Positions 23,818 through 33,032 of a stretch of 64,000 nt of DNA are shown piece after piece. The DNA is taken from NCBI RefSeq assembly GCF_030268045.1, contig NZ_BSDC01000001.1:682001-746000 (forward strand), in the 5' to 3' direction. The notes under the pieces were generated by a model. That model was not told the origin of the DNA. It worked only from the letters and a program-made list of their open reading frames with translations, and did not search any database. Position 1 is the first letter of the stretch. The number at the start of each line of letters is the position of its first letter. Position numbers and translations under genes: made by a program. The stretch is from Geothrix edaphica (GTDB lineage: Bacteria; Acidobacteriota; Holophagae; Holophagales; Holophagaceae).

Positions 23818-24546
23818 TTAGCTCTGGCTCTCGCGGCGGATGAACTCGTCGATCATCTGGGAGGCCGCATTGTTGATGTTGGTGACGACGACATCCTGCT
23901 TGTTGGTCAGCAGGTTGTAGATCCACACGGCCGGGATGGCGACGAACAGGCCGAGCGCGGTGGTGGCCAGGGCCTCACCGATGGAGCCGGCCAGGGCGTT
24001 GATATCGCCAGCGCCCTTGGTCTTCAGGTCGGAGAAGACCTTGATGATGCCGATCACGGTGCCGAGCAGGCCGATGAAGGGGGCCAGCGCGCCGATGGTG
24101 CCCAGGCCGCTCATACCCTTCTTGAGGAGCTCGACCACCTCGGCGGTGCCGCGCTGGATGGCGCGCTCCACGGGCTGGATGGCGTCGTGGTTGGGGTTCA
24201 TGGTCTTGAGCTGCTTCTCGTACTGGAAGATGTCCAGGCCGTGCTTCAGCACCAGGGCGATGTGGCTCTTGTTGTGGGTGGTGGCGGCGCGCTTGGCGGC
24301 CTCGAAGTCACCGCGGCGGAGCGTGTCCATAAAGAGCTTGAGGAACTTGTCGGAGGCCTGCTTGCTCTGCGCGTAGGTCACGAAGCGCTCGATGGCCACG
24401 TAGATCTGGTAGGCCATCAGGAGGAAGAGGACGGTGATGATGAACTTGTTGGCGATGGACGCCGCGCGCCAGATCTCGGCCGCGGAGAAGCTGTCGTGGC
24501 CGCCTTCGGCAAGCCCGAGCATCAGGGGGGTGGCAAGCAGGTTCAT
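23818..24546 (-). CDS. exbB: MotA/TolQ/ExbB proton channel family protein
   Basis: A 242-aa inner membrane protein with three hydrophobic segments: ANKFIITVLFLLMAYQIYVA near 28-50, LGTIGALAPFIGLLGTVIGI near 143-165 and LATTALGLFVAIPAVWIYNLL near 188-210. The GLLGTV motif is the family hallmark. ExbB pentamers with ExbD form the proton channel driving TonB. It follows tonB by 51 nt and precedes two exbD genes, giving a complete TonB energy module. No TonB-dependent receptor is encoded in the window. Confidence 0.93.
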   Translation of the reverse strand: MNLLATPLMLGLAEGGHDSFSAAEIWRAASIANKFIITVLFLLMAYQIYVAIERFVTYAQSKQASDKFLKLFMDTLRRGDFEAAKRAATTHNKSHIALVLKHGLDIFQYEKQLKTMNPNHDAIQPVERAIQRGTAEVVELLKKGMSGLGTIGALAPFIGLLGTVIGIIKVFSDLKTKGAGDINALAGSIGEALATTALGLFVAIPAVWIYNLLTNKQDVVVTNINNAASQMIDEFIRRESQS

Positions 24547-24597
24547 GAGGTTTCCTTATGGAATGGGAAAAGGGTTGGACGTGGGAGGTGGCGCGGG

Positions 24598-25395
24598 CTA
24601 GCGGAGCCGGAACGGCATCGTGAGCTTGAAGCGCGCGTACTGGGGAGTGCCGTTCAGGAGGGCGGGCTCGAACTTCCACTGCATGGCGTAGGCTTCGGCC
24701 GTGGGCCGCAGCTGGGGAGGACCTTCCTTCGCGACGGCCGAGGTGGGTACGCCATCGGGGCCGACCACGATCTCCACGACCACCGTGCCCTGGATCTTGG
24801 CGATCTTGGCGAGGGCCGGATACGGCGGAGCGGGGGGCTGGTACTTCACCTTGATCTGGCTGAAGTCGAAGTCCACCACCTTGCCGGTGCCGCCGACGAC
24901 GCCGCCGACCACACCGCCGACCACACCGCCGATGACGCCGCCGGGGACACCGCCGGGGACGCCGCCGGGGACACCGCCCAGGGAGTGGTCCTGCTTGGGC
25001 AGCTCTTTAGGCACCGTCTCGGGCACCACTTCCTGGCGCGGATCGATGGGGGTCGTATCCACCTTGCCCGTGGACACGGCCATCGGCGGCGGAGGCGGCG
25101 GAGGCGGGGGAGGCGGAGGAGGCGGCGGGGGCGGCGCGGCCTCAGCCTGTTCGGCGAGGTCGATGGCCATGGTCTTGAGGACCTTCTGACCCGTCTCCGT
25201 ATGCTTCGCCAGCTGGAAGGCCACGAGCGCGAACAGAGCGTACATGGCCACCGTCGTGGGGATGGTGACCTTGGGGTTGCCCCGCCGGATGGCGTCGTTC
25301 CCGGCGGCGAGGGAGGACTTGTAGACTGCGTCCTCCAACGACTCCACGGGGGGGGCCGGCTTTGCGGGGATTGACTTCTTGGGATCTTTGCTCAT
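24598..25395 (-). CDS. tonB: TonB-family energy transducer with polyproline and Gly-Gly-Val tracts
   Basis: A 265-aa protein. One membrane helix lies at about 42-61 (KVTIPTTVAMYALFALVAFQ), unusually preceded by a 40-residue cytoplasmic tail. The periplasmic linker has a run of 17 Pro (88-104) and then a low-complexity GGVPGGV/GGVVGGV tract (about 139-169). The C-terminal domain, VKYQPPAPPYPALAKIAKIQG to FKLTMPFRLR, is the TonB fold that contacts outer-membrane receptors. ATG 25395 follows GGGAG. The DNA encoding both tracts is simple-sequence repeat and may vary in length between strains. It is the first gene of the operon and divergent from tgt. Confidence 0.92.
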   Translation of the reverse strand: MSKDPKKSIPAKPAPPVESLEDAVYKSSLAAGNDAIRRGNPKVTIPTTVAMYALFALVAFQLAKHTETGQKVLKTMAIDLAEQAEAAPPPPPPPPPPPPPPPPPMAVSTGKVDTTPIDPRQEVVPETVPKELPKQDHSLGGVPGGVPGGVPGGVIGGVVGGVVGGVVGGTGKVVDFDFSQIKVKYQPPAPPYPALAKIAKIQGTVVVEIVVGPDGVPTSAVAKEGPPQLRPTAEAYAMQWKFEPALLNGTPQYARFKLTMPFRLR

Positions 25396-25657
25396 GCGAC
25401 TCCCGTGAAAGATCCAGGGGAAAAAACAGCGAGCCGAACCGACGGGAACATCGATCCGGCTACGGAGATGGAGATAAAGAACTGGGGCAAGCCCAACGGC
25501 TAAGATGGCAAAGGGCGGACGGCTGGTCAAGCTGGAATAACAGGCGCAAGTCCCCGTGGACAGGGCATTCGGCGTTTTTTTGCTGGCTTTCGCAACACCC
25601 ATCTGCGTTTCAAAAGGGTGGAATTGTTAATTTTTGTTAAGGAAGTAGAAACTCCCC
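25396..25657. promoter_or_regulatory. Divergent intergenic region between tonB and tgt
   Basis: 262 nt without a credible gene. It is AT-richer than its surroundings near the tgt side (T7 run at 25575, then GTTAATTTTTGTTAA at 25626-25640), which probably carries the tgt promoter. I cannot identify matching -35/-10 pairs or a Fur-like operator with confidence. Confidence 0.4.
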
Positions 25658-26806
25658 ATGCCAAAGATCACAAGTCCCTATTTCTCATTCATCCACGAGT
25701 CTCGGGGCGCCTCCGGGCCAGCCCGGGCCGGGCGATTTCATACCTCACATGGCGAGGTCGAGACACCCGCGTTCATGCCCGTGGGGACTCAGGGAACGGT
25801 GAAAGGCATCACTCCGGCTCAGCTCCGGGACATCGGTCCCCAGGTGATTCTGGGGAACACATACCACTTGGGGCTCCGGCCAGGGGATGCTCTGGTGGCC
25901 CAGCACGGGGGGTTGCACCGGTTCATGGGCTGGGAAGGGCCCATCCTCACGGACTCCGGGGGCTTCCAGGTCTTCTCCCTGGCTTCCCTGAGGAAGATGA
26001 CCGAGGAGGGGGTCGCCTTCCAGAGCCACCTGGACGGCAGCCCGCAGTTCCTGTCGCCGGAGCGCAGCCTGGAGATCCAGCGGAACCTGGGCTCCGACAT
26101 CTGCATGGCCCTGGACGAGTGCCCGCCGGGCCGGATGGAGCGGTCCAAGCTCGAGGTCAGCATGGCCCGCACCACGCGCTGGCTGGCCCGGAGCCGAGCG
26201 GTGCCCCTCCAGGCACACCAGGGGCTCTTTGCCATCAACCAGGGCGGCACCCACCTGGACCTGCGGCGGGGTCACCTGGCGGAGGCCCTGGAGCTCGACG
26301 CGAAGACTCCCTTCCAGGGCTTCGCCGTGGGCGGCCTGAGTGTGGGGGAGCCCAAGGACGAGATGAACGCGGTGCTGGCGGAGTTCGTGCGGGAGCTGCC
26401 GGCGGACCGGCCCCGCTACCTCATGGGCGTGGGGACGCCGGAGGACCTGCTCTTCGGCATCGAGCAGGGGGTGGACCTCTTCGATTGCGTGCTGCCCAGC
26501 CGCGAGGCCAGGCACGGCCGCATCCTCACGAGCCGGGGCAAGCTCAACCTCAAGAACGCCCGGCACCGGGAGGCGGACCTGCCCCTGGACCCGGATTGCG
26601 CCTGCTACACCTGCCGGACCTTCAGCCGGGCCTACCTGCACCACCTCTTCCGCTGCGGCGAGCTGCTGGGCTTCACGCTGAACACGATCCACAACCTGAG
26701 CTACACTGTGGGGCTCACCCGCGCTGCGCGGCAGGCCCTGCTGGAAAACCGCTTTCCGGCGTTCGCCCAGACCTCGCGCGCTCGATGGCAGACCGAGGAG
26801 CCCTAG
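25658..26806 (+). CDS. tgt: Queuine tRNA-ribosyltransferase (tRNA-guanine transglycosylase)
   Basis: A 382-aa enzyme that exchanges guanine for preQ1 at the wobble position of GUN-anticodon tRNAs. Visible features: EVETPAFMPVGTQGTVKG, the active-site LTDSGGFQVFSL, the second catalytic Asp in VDLFDCVLPSREARHGR, and the zinc site CACYTCRTFSRAYLHHLF. Length is typical. The Shine-Dalgarno (AAGGAAG) is somewhat distant from the ATG. It is followed immediately by yajC (stop and start codons abut) and then secDF, a frequently conserved gene order. Confidence 0.97.
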   Translation: MPKITSPYFSFIHESRGASGPARAGRFHTSHGEVETPAFMPVGTQGTVKGITPAQLRDIGPQVILGNTYHLGLRPGDALVAQHGGLHRFMGWEGPILTDSGGFQVFSLASLRKMTEEGVAFQSHLDGSPQFLSPERSLEIQRNLGSDICMALDECPPGRMERSKLEVSMARTTRWLARSRAVPLQAHQGLFAINQGGTHLDLRRGHLAEALELDAKTPFQGFAVGGLSVGEPKDEMNAVLAEFVRELPADRPRYLMGVGTPEDLLFGIEQGVDLFDCVLPSREARHGRILTSRGKLNLKNARHREADLPLDPDCACYTCRTFSRAYLHHLFRCGELLGFTLNTIHNLSYTVGLTRAARQALLENRFPAFAQTSRARWQTEEP

Positions 26807-27118
26807 ATGATGATGTACGCCCTTCTTCAGCAGCCCGCGACCGGTGGTCCGGCCTGGATCCAGTTCGTGTTCATCGGCGGCATGGCCCTGATGTTCTACT
26901 TCCTTCTCATCCGCCCCCAGAGCAAGGCCCGCAAGGAGATGGAGGCCCGCCTGTCGAAGCTGAAGGCCGGCGACGAGGTCGTCCTGACCTCCGGCCTCTA
27001 CGCCACCATCGACCGCGTCGAGGACAAGCACATCTGGCTCAAGCTCGGCGGCTCCGTGGTCAAGGCGCGGCGCGCGGCCGTGGCGGCCCTGGCCAACGAA
27101 CCCGAATCCCAGAACTGA
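26807..27118 (+). CDS. yajC: Sec translocase accessory protein YajC
   Basis: A 103-aa small membrane protein. One helix (IQFVFIGGMALMFYFLLIRP) is followed by the conserved QSKARKEMEARLSKLKAGDEVV and LTSGLYATIDRV. YajC associates with SecDF in the inner membrane. The frame starts with three consecutive ATG codons directly after the tgt stop, so translation is probably coupled. The 71-nt gap before secDF contains an imperfect inverted repeat (GGGAC...GTCCC). Confidence 0.95.
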   Translation: MMMYALLQQPATGGPAWIQFVFIGGMALMFYFLLIRPQSKARKEMEARLSKLKAGDEVVLTSGLYATIDRVEDKHIWLKLGGSVVKARRAAVAALANEPESQN

Positions 27119-27189
27119 TCTTCCCGACCTGCCGGGCCGGGACCAACGCACCACTGTTGGCCCGTCCCGCCTTCTGTTAGGAGCGCCCC

Positions 27190-30036
27190 GTGACCAAACG
27201 GAGCCTCTGGCGCCTCGCCATCGTCCTCGCCGTGCTGTTCGGCTGCGGATATTTCTTCACGCCCCTGTCCAAGGTGAAACTGGGCCTCGACCTCCGGGGC
27301 GGCGTCCACTTCGAGCTGGAGGTCCAGGGCCAGGAGGCCCTCGCGGCCGACCTGCGCGACAGCAAGGACCGCCTCGCGTCCCGCCTCAAGGAGAAGGGTC
27401 TGCCGGGCGCCACGGTGCGCGTGGATGGCGCCGCCCTCCGCGTGGAGGGCGTGGGCGCCGATCAGAAGGCCACCGTGGAGAAGGTCGCCAAGGACTTCTT
27501 CCCCGGCTACACGTCCGCCTCCGAGGGGGATGCGTTCCTCCTCTCGCAGAAGGACTCCTACCAGAAGCAGCTCAAGGACGACGCCAACAAGCGGGCCCTC
27601 GAGGTCATCGAGAAGCGCATCCGCGACATCGACCCCGCCAACGTGCTGGAGCCTGAGATCACCGCCAGCGGCGCCGAAGGCAACCGCATCGTGGTGGAGA
27701 TCCCCGGCATCGAGGAAGGCGATCGCGAGCGCATCAAGACCCTGCTGGCCACGCCCGGCCACCTGGAGCAGCGCCTGGTGGCCAAGGGTCCCCAGGTCTA
27801 CTTCCCCTCCAAGGAGGCGGCCCTGGAGTTCTTCAAGGGGCAGATCCCGCAGGAATTCGAGCTGTTCCCCGAGATCGAGAGCGAGCGCCAGGCCCGTCGC
27901 ACGGGCCAGCCCACGGCGAAGGCCAAGCCCGGCGAGGAGAAGATCAGCCGCTGGGTGCTGCTGGAAAGCCGCGTGGCCGTGGACGGCGCCGACATCATCG
28001 ATTCGCACCGGGCCTCCAACTCGCAGACCGAGGCGAACGAAGTCAACTTCACCCTCAACAAGAAGGGGGATGACGACTTCGCCCGCCTCACGGGCATCGC
28101 CTCCGAGGAGAGCCGCTACATCGCCATCGTGCTCGACCGCAAGATCATCACGGAGCTGACCGCCAAGGAGAAGATCATCGGTGGTGCCGTGCGCATCAGC
28201 GGCAGCTTCAGCGCCCAGGAGGCCGACGACCTCGCCAGCCAGCTCCGCAGCGGCGCCCTGCGCGCGCCCATGAAGTTCCTGGAAGAGCGCGTCGTGGGCC
28301 CCGGCCTGGGCCGCGACTCCATCCACGCCGGCGTGCGCGCGGCCATCATCGGCTTCGCCGCGATCATCGCCTTCATGGTGATCTTCTACCACTGGTCCGG
28401 CGCCAACGCGATCGTGGCTCTGACGGTGAACGTGATCGTGATGATGGGCCTGCTGGGCTCCTTCCGGGCCACGCTCACCCTGCCGGGCATCGCGGGCTTC
28501 GTGCTCACCCTGGGCATGGCCGTGGACGCCAACATCCTCATCTTCGAGCGCATCAAGGAGGAACTGGGCTTCGGCAAGAGCGTGCCCGGCGCCATCGACG
28601 CGGGCTTCGACCGCGTGTTCTGGACCATCGTGGACAGCCACGTGACCCAGCTCTTCGCTGCCCTGCTGCTCTTCATCTTCGGCACGGGCCCCGTGAAGGG
28701 CTTCGCCGTGACCCTCACCGTGGGCGTCGTGGCCTCGCTGTTCACCAGCATCTACATCAGCCGCTACATCTATGACTGGGTGCTCGAGCACCACCCCGGT
28801 ACCAAGACGCTCTCCGTGGGCACTCACACCTTCTTCAAGGGCGCGTCCTACGACTTCATGAAGTACAAGGGCACGGCCATCGCCATCAGCTGGGGCATCA
28901 TCCTGATCTCCCTCCTCTATGTGCGGCCCTGGAACCTCACCCACAACAACCGCATCCACCTCGGCATGCAGTTCGTGGGCGGCAACGACATGACGGTGCG
29001 GTTCCGCGGCGCCATGGAGCCCGAAACCATCCGGGCCGCGCTGGCCAGGAACGGCTACACGGATGCCTCGGTCGTGGCCTACGAGAATGCCGACAAGTCG
29101 GTCCGCGACTTCTCCGTGAAGGTGAAGGCCAAGAAGGACGCTGATCAGAAGGACAGCACCATCCAGGCCAATGCCCTCCGGGCGATCTTCAAGCAGATGG
29201 ACCCTGAAGGCGCGAGCAACCCGCTCCCGGCCCTCAACCTCGAAGGCTCCAAGACCCTGGCCGACACCCTGGTGAAGACCAACCCCGTCGGACTGGGCGG
29301 GGATGAGGCCGCCCTCGCCGCCGCCTATGCGCCTCTGGCGGAGAAGGTCATCGCCGCCCGGGACCGGCTCCCCTCCGGCCTCTACCAGGCCTTCGGCGAG
29401 CTTCCGCAGGACCTGCCCCAGGCGGTGCGGGACACGGTCCAGAAGAACTACCGTCTGGGCTCCGTGGGCATCCTCAAGGACGAGAGCTTCTCGCCCAGCA
29501 TCTCCGGCGAGTGGACCCGCAAGACCCTCACGGCCGTGGCCTGGGCCCTGGGCGCCATCCTGGTCTACGTGATGTTCCGGTTCACGGCCAGCTACGCCGT
29601 GGGCGGCATCGTGGCGCTGGTCCACGACATGCTCATGGCCCTGGCGCTCTTCGCGGCCTTCGGCTACGAGTTCAACGTCCCCGTGGTGGCCAGCTTCCTC
29701 ACCCTCATGGGCTACTCCATGGCCGACACCATCGTGGTGTTCGATCGAATCCGGGAGAACAGCCATCGACCGGAATACCGCCGGGCGACGGTGACCAAGC
29801 TGGTGAACGACTCCATCAACCAGACCCTGGGCCGGACGATCCTCACCTCCCTGTCCGTGCTCTTCGTGAGCGTCTGCCTCTGGCTCTTCGGCGGCCCGGC
29901 GCTCCACGACCTGGCCTTCCCGCTGGTCATTGGCGTCATCACCGGCACCTACTCGTCCATCTACATCGCCAGCCCCGTGGTGGTGTACTGGGACCAGTGG
30001 TTCGGCGGGAAAGATAAACTCAAACAGCACGCTTGA
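27190..30036 (+). CDS. secDF: Fused protein-export membrane protein SecDF
   Basis: A 948-aa fusion of SecD and SecF, proton-driven motors that help pull preproteins across the inner membrane. The SecD half has the N-terminal helix, GLDLRGGVHFELEV, a periplasmic P1 domain, and helices with FVLTLGMAVDANILIFERIKEEL. The SecF half begins near residue 540 and contains GMQFVGGNDMTVRF and LTLMGYSMADTIVVFDRIREN. Twelve membrane helices are expected. The start is GTG 27190, with AGGAG 6 nt upstream. It ends the tgt-yajC-secDF operon, closed by the terminator at 30054. Confidence 0.96.
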   Translation: MTKRSLWRLAIVLAVLFGCGYFFTPLSKVKLGLDLRGGVHFELEVQGQEALAADLRDSKDRLASRLKEKGLPGATVRVDGAALRVEGVGADQKATVEKVAKDFFPGYTSASEGDAFLLSQKDSYQKQLKDDANKRALEVIEKRIRDIDPANVLEPEITASGAEGNRIVVEIPGIEEGDRERIKTLLATPGHLEQRLVAKGPQVYFPSKEAALEFFKGQIPQEFELFPEIESERQARRTGQPTAKAKPGEEKISRWVLLESRVAVDGADIIDSHRASNSQTEANEVNFTLNKKGDDDFARLTGIASEESRYIAIVLDRKIITELTAKEKIIGGAVRISGSFSAQEADDLASQLRSGALRAPMKFLEERVVGPGLGRDSIHAGVRAAIIGFAAIIAFMVIFYHWSGANAIVALTVNVIVMMGLLGSFRATLTLPGIAGFVLTLGMAVDANILIFERIKEELGFGKSVPGAIDAGFDRVFWTIVDSHVTQLFAALLLFIFGTGPVKGFAVTLTVGVVASLFTSIYISRYIYDWVLEHHPGTKTLSVGTHTFFKGASYDFMKYKGTAIAISWGIILISLLYVRPWNLTHNNRIHLGMQFVGGNDMTVRFRGAMEPETIRAALARNGYTDASVVAYENADKSVRDFSVKVKAKKDADQKDSTIQANALRAIFKQMDPEGASNPLPALNLEGSKTLADTLVKTNPVGLGGDEAALAAAYAPLAEKVIAARDRLPSGLYQAFGELPQDLPQAVRDTVQKNYRLGSVGILKDESFSPSISGEWTRKTLTAVAWALGAILVYVMFRFTASYAVGGIVALVHDMLMALALFAAFGYEFNVPVVASFLTLMGYSMADTIVVFDRIRENSHRPEYRRATVTKLVNDSINQTLGRTILTSLSVLFVSVCLWLFGGPALHDLAFPLVIGVITGTYSSIYIASPVVVYWDQWFGGKDKLKQHA

Positions 30037-30053
30037 TCCATCGGTTCACATGG

Positions 30054-30085
30054 AAAAATCGTGGCCCGTTCGGGCCACGATTTTT
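30054..30085. terminator. Bidirectional terminator between secDF and an S9 hydrolase gene
   Basis: AAAAATCGTGGCCCG pairs with CGGGCCACGATTTTT around a TT loop, giving a 15-bp perfect stem with T runs on both strands. It lies 17 nt after the secDF stop and 29 nt from the stop of the convergent hydrolase gene, serving both. Confidence 0.95.
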
Positions 30086-30114
30086 CTAGGCGCTTCGCGC
30101 GGAAGAAGAACGAC

Positions 30115-31146
30115 CTACTTCAGGTGCTTCTCCAGGAACGCATAGATCTCCTTGCGGGACTCCTGGGCCACCGTGGTGTCGATGCGGTTGAAGCTGTGGC
30201 CGCCGGGGGCGTCCTGGTAGATCTTGCTCTCAAAGGTCTTGCCGGCGGCCTTGAGGGCGTTGATGAGCTGCTCGACCTCGACCACATTCACGTCCCGGTC
30301 GTTGGTGTTCGTGTGGATGAGCAGGGGGGTGCGGAGCTTCTGGACATTCCACACGGGGCTGCGACGTCGGTATTCCGCCACGGCGTCCTTGGGTTCCTTG
30401 CCGATGTGGAACTTGGCGGAGAACTCGGCCACGTAGTCCTGCCCGACGTAGCCCAGGCGCATGATGAGATCCGAGACGGGCACTCCGGCGTAGGAGGCGG
30501 CGAACTTCTCCGGGTGGTCGAAGACGGCCATGAGGGCGATGAGGCCGCCGTGGCTCCAGCCCACGATCGCGCAACGCCTGGGATCCACAGGCAGGTGTTC
30601 CACGGCCCAGTCCCGGCCTGCGACTACGTCGTCGATCTCCAGGCCGCCGTAGTCGATGGCTTCGTAGAAGCCCTTGCCGTAGCCCGTGGAGCCCCGGTAG
30701 TCCGGGGCGACCACGATGTAGCCGCGCTCGATCATCTCCCGCACGATGTGGACGTGGTAGGTGCCGAAGTCGCCGTGGACCCCGCCATGAGGCAGCACGA
30801 TGAGGGGCAGCTTGCGGCCCTTCTCGGCCTTGCGCGGCACGAAGACGTACTGCTGGATCTTCAGCGGGTGCCGCTCGTTCTTGATGCCGTAGGTCTCCTC
30901 TCCCTTGGGGTTGGGGGGCCCGGTGTAGGTCACCTTGTCCACCACGGCCACGTCCGAGAGCCGCTGGAACCAGAGCTGGTCGTCTGCGGCCTTCCGTACG
31001 GCATCAAGCTCCCAGTTGAGGCCGTTCACCCGGGTCTCCACGCGCTTGAGGCGATCCTCTCCAGGGGCGGCCTGTCCGGACAGCGCGGGTGCCATCGCCA
31101 GGAGAAGGGCGGGAAGGCCGAGGGAAGACCAGGTCGGTGGACGCAT
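30115..31146 (-). CDS. Secreted S9 (prolyl oligopeptidase)-family serine hydrolase
   Basis: A 343-aa alpha/beta hydrolase with signal peptide (ending PALSGQAA). The catalytic triad is visible: Ser in GWSHGG, Asp in HTNTNDRDVNVVE and His in APGGHSFNR. The oxyanion region is VLPHGGVHGDFG. Only the hydrolase domain is present; there is no N-terminal propeller, so it resembles acylaminoacyl- or dipeptidyl-peptidase catalytic domains and could be a peptidase or esterase. The start at 31146 has no strong ribosome site. It is a single gene, divergent from the next one. Confidence 0.88.
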   Translation of the reverse strand: MRPPTWSSLGLPALLLAMAPALSGQAAPGEDRLKRVETRVNGLNWELDAVRKAADDQLWFQRLSDVAVVDKVTYTGPPNPKGEETYGIKNERHPLKIQQYVFVPRKAEKGRKLPLIVLPHGGVHGDFGTYHVHIVREMIERGYIVVAPDYRGSTGYGKGFYEAIDYGGLEIDDVVAGRDWAVEHLPVDPRRCAIVGWSHGGLIALMAVFDHPEKFAASYAGVPVSDLIMRLGYVGQDYVAEFSAKFHIGKEPKDAVAEYRRRSPVWNVQKLRTPLLIHTNTNDRDVNVVEVEQLINALKAAGKTFESKIYQDAPGGHSFNRIDTTVAQESRKEIYAFLEKHLK

Positions 31147-31285
31147 GGATGGCTCCGGTTTCAGCCCAGGCTAGCGCGATGAACCTCGTCACGCGAGGGC
31201 TGAGCGGCCATGGACAAACGGAGCCGTTCCTCTGAATATGTCGGGTCGCCCCTATTCCCAGTCCGGCCCTTCCCTGGAGGAGACC

Positions 31286-33031
31286 ATGAAGCATGCCCTG
31301 AGAGGCTTTGCCATCGTTGCATCCGTCGCGGTCCTTGCAGCCTGGACCCCGGCCCGCGCCCAGGGGCTCCCGATGCCTATCCTCGTCCGGGCCGAGCCGC
31401 AGATGGTCTACCCCGGCACGCCGGGCTGGCTGGATTCCAACGGTCGCGTGGCCATCACCATCTCCGGGGAGAACCTGTCCCCGGACGATGACCTCGGCCA
31501 CCCCGCGGGGCCGGACGGCGGCTACCAGCACATCTTCATCCGCGGTGTGTCGCCCCACGGGGATCGGGTCACCCCCTGGGTTCCCGCCACCGCCGCCAAC
31601 GGCTGCCAGGTCTATGGCGGGGCCGCCCGGACCGTCATCTCCCTGGGGGTGGATCCCTCCCATTACCTCAGCGAGCCCGGGAGCCACTTCCAGGTGAAGC
31701 TCTGGGTGTCGCTGTCGGCGACCGAGGCCGCCGATCCGGTGGGCTCCGGCAGCATGAGCAGCCCCTGGTCCGCCATCAAGACCATCGACGTGGCCCCGGC
31801 CGGGGCGGTGAAGCCCTCGGCCACCCCGGTGGCGGGCGCCCCCCCGGTCATCAGCCGCATCGTCCCCGCCGACCTCCTCATCGGGAAGCCCGGCCAGGAC
31901 TACCGTCTCCGCATCTACGGCACCTTCGCCACGGGGGCCTGCAAGGTCATCTTCGGCGGCGAGGCCGCGGCCCCGGTGCCGGGCGAGGATCCGGCCGTGG
32001 GGTACGAAATGACGCCCGCCTGGACCTCCACCGGGAAGGACAACGTCTTCCACGTGACCATTCCCGCCAAGTACCGGCGAACCTCCCCCGGCCAGCTCCG
32101 GATCGCAGTCCTGGACAGCGCTGGGCGCACCACCCCTGAGAAGGTGGTGACCTTCAGCGCCATGACCGTGCGCGACACCGGGCGCCCCCCGATCTCGGCC
32201 CTTCCGACCCAGACACCCCGGACCACGGCCGTGCCCCCGGCGGCTTCAACCGTGGTGGTGCAGACCGCGCCTCCCCCGCCTCCAGGCCAGCCCGCCGTGT
32301 TCCAGGTGAAGCTGACGCCCCCGCCCAAGCTCACCGAAATCCCTTCCGATGTGGCCGCCCGGGGCCAGCGGCTGGCCGCCAGGGTCCAGGGGCCTGCCCG
32401 GCCTCGGTATGACCAGGCGCGGAGCGATGTGCTGCGCGCCATGAGGACGCCCACCGCGGATGTCCGCGGCACCGCCCAGAACGCGGTCCGGGGCCAGTTT
32501 TCCGGGACCTCGTCCATGGATATCGAGGCCCTCGTGGCCATGGTCCTGATGGAGTCTTCCCGTTCGGCGGAGCAGGATCTGCGGGATGCGCTGGCGACCA
32601 TGGACCAGATCAACCAGGCCAAGCAGGCCCAGCGCGACCAGGCCCAGCGCCTGCAGGAACAGGAGCGGCGGCTCCGGGCACAGATGCGGCAGGCCTCCCC
32701 CGGGGTGGCGGTGGCACCTGGACTGCTCCGGGTGGCGCCCAAGGTGCCGCGGAGCGTGACACGGACCCCGGTCCTGAACCTGGAACTGCCCAGGCTGGCT
32801 CCGGACCTGATCCATCCGCCGGCGCCCCGTCAGGATCTGACGGCCGCCCAGATCGAGGCGGAACTGGCCAGGACCAAGGGCAACCTGGATGACCTGTCCG
32901 AGCTGGGGGACCTGATGCAGACGCGGCTCCAGCAGTACATGGATCAGCGCGCCAAGGCCCTTGAGCTGTGCTCGAACATCCTGCGGAAGTTCGCCACCAC
33001 CGAGGATTCGCTGATCAGGAACCTCAAGTAG
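31286..33031 (+). CDS. Uncharacterised secreted protein with C-terminal coiled coil
   Basis: I do not recognise this 581-aa protein as a whole. It has a signal peptide (cleavage after ARAQ) and an N-terminal beta-rich part that reads like one or two Ig/IPT-like folds (PMPILVRAEPQMVYPGTPGW and PPVISRIVPADLLIGKPGQD). A Pro/Thr linker with TAPPPPPGQPAV follows at about 330-370. The C-terminus is helical and Gln/Arg-rich: MDIEALVAMVLMESSRSAEQDL, then a coiled coil (QAQRDQAQRLQEQERRLRAQ), then LCSNILRKFATTEDSLIRN. The coiled coil resembles cytoplasmic or secretion-apparatus helices more than an exported enzyme. GGAGGAG precedes ATG 31286. Codon use is ordinary. Confidence 0.75.
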   Translation: MKHALRGFAIVASVAVLAAWTPARAQGLPMPILVRAEPQMVYPGTPGWLDSNGRVAITISGENLSPDDDLGHPAGPDGGYQHIFIRGVSPHGDRVTPWVPATAANGCQVYGGAARTVISLGVDPSHYLSEPGSHFQVKLWVSLSATEAADPVGSGSMSSPWSAIKTIDVAPAGAVKPSATPVAGAPPVISRIVPADLLIGKPGQDYRLRIYGTFATGACKVIFGGEAAAPVPGEDPAVGYEMTPAWTSTGKDNVFHVTIPAKYRRTSPGQLRIAVLDSAGRTTPEKVVTFSAMTVRDTGRPPISALPTQTPRTTAVPPAASTVVVQTAPPPPPGQPAVFQVKLTPPPKLTEIPSDVAARGQRLAARVQGPARPRYDQARSDVLRAMRTPTADVRGTAQNAVRGQFSGTSSMDIEALVAMVLMESSRSAEQDLRDALATMDQINQAKQAQRDQAQRLQEQERRLRAQMRQASPGVAVAPGLLRVAPKVPRSVTRTPVLNLELPRLAPDLIHPPAPRQDLTAAQIEAELARTKGNLDDLSELGDLMQTRLQQYMDQRAKALELCSNILRKFATTEDSLIRNLK

Positions 33032-33032
33032 C

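Noticed and set aside
27119-27189. Riboswitch or terminator in the yajC-secDF gap
   Set aside because: Only an imperfect inverted repeat without a T tract is present. The gene order and ribosome site are explained without it.
26998-30030. A 1010-codon open frame antisense to yajC/secDF
   Set aside because: High-GC genes leave long open frames on the opposite strand. The product is His/Glu/Gly-rich without any recognisable motif, whereas the plus strand encodes YajC and SecDF.
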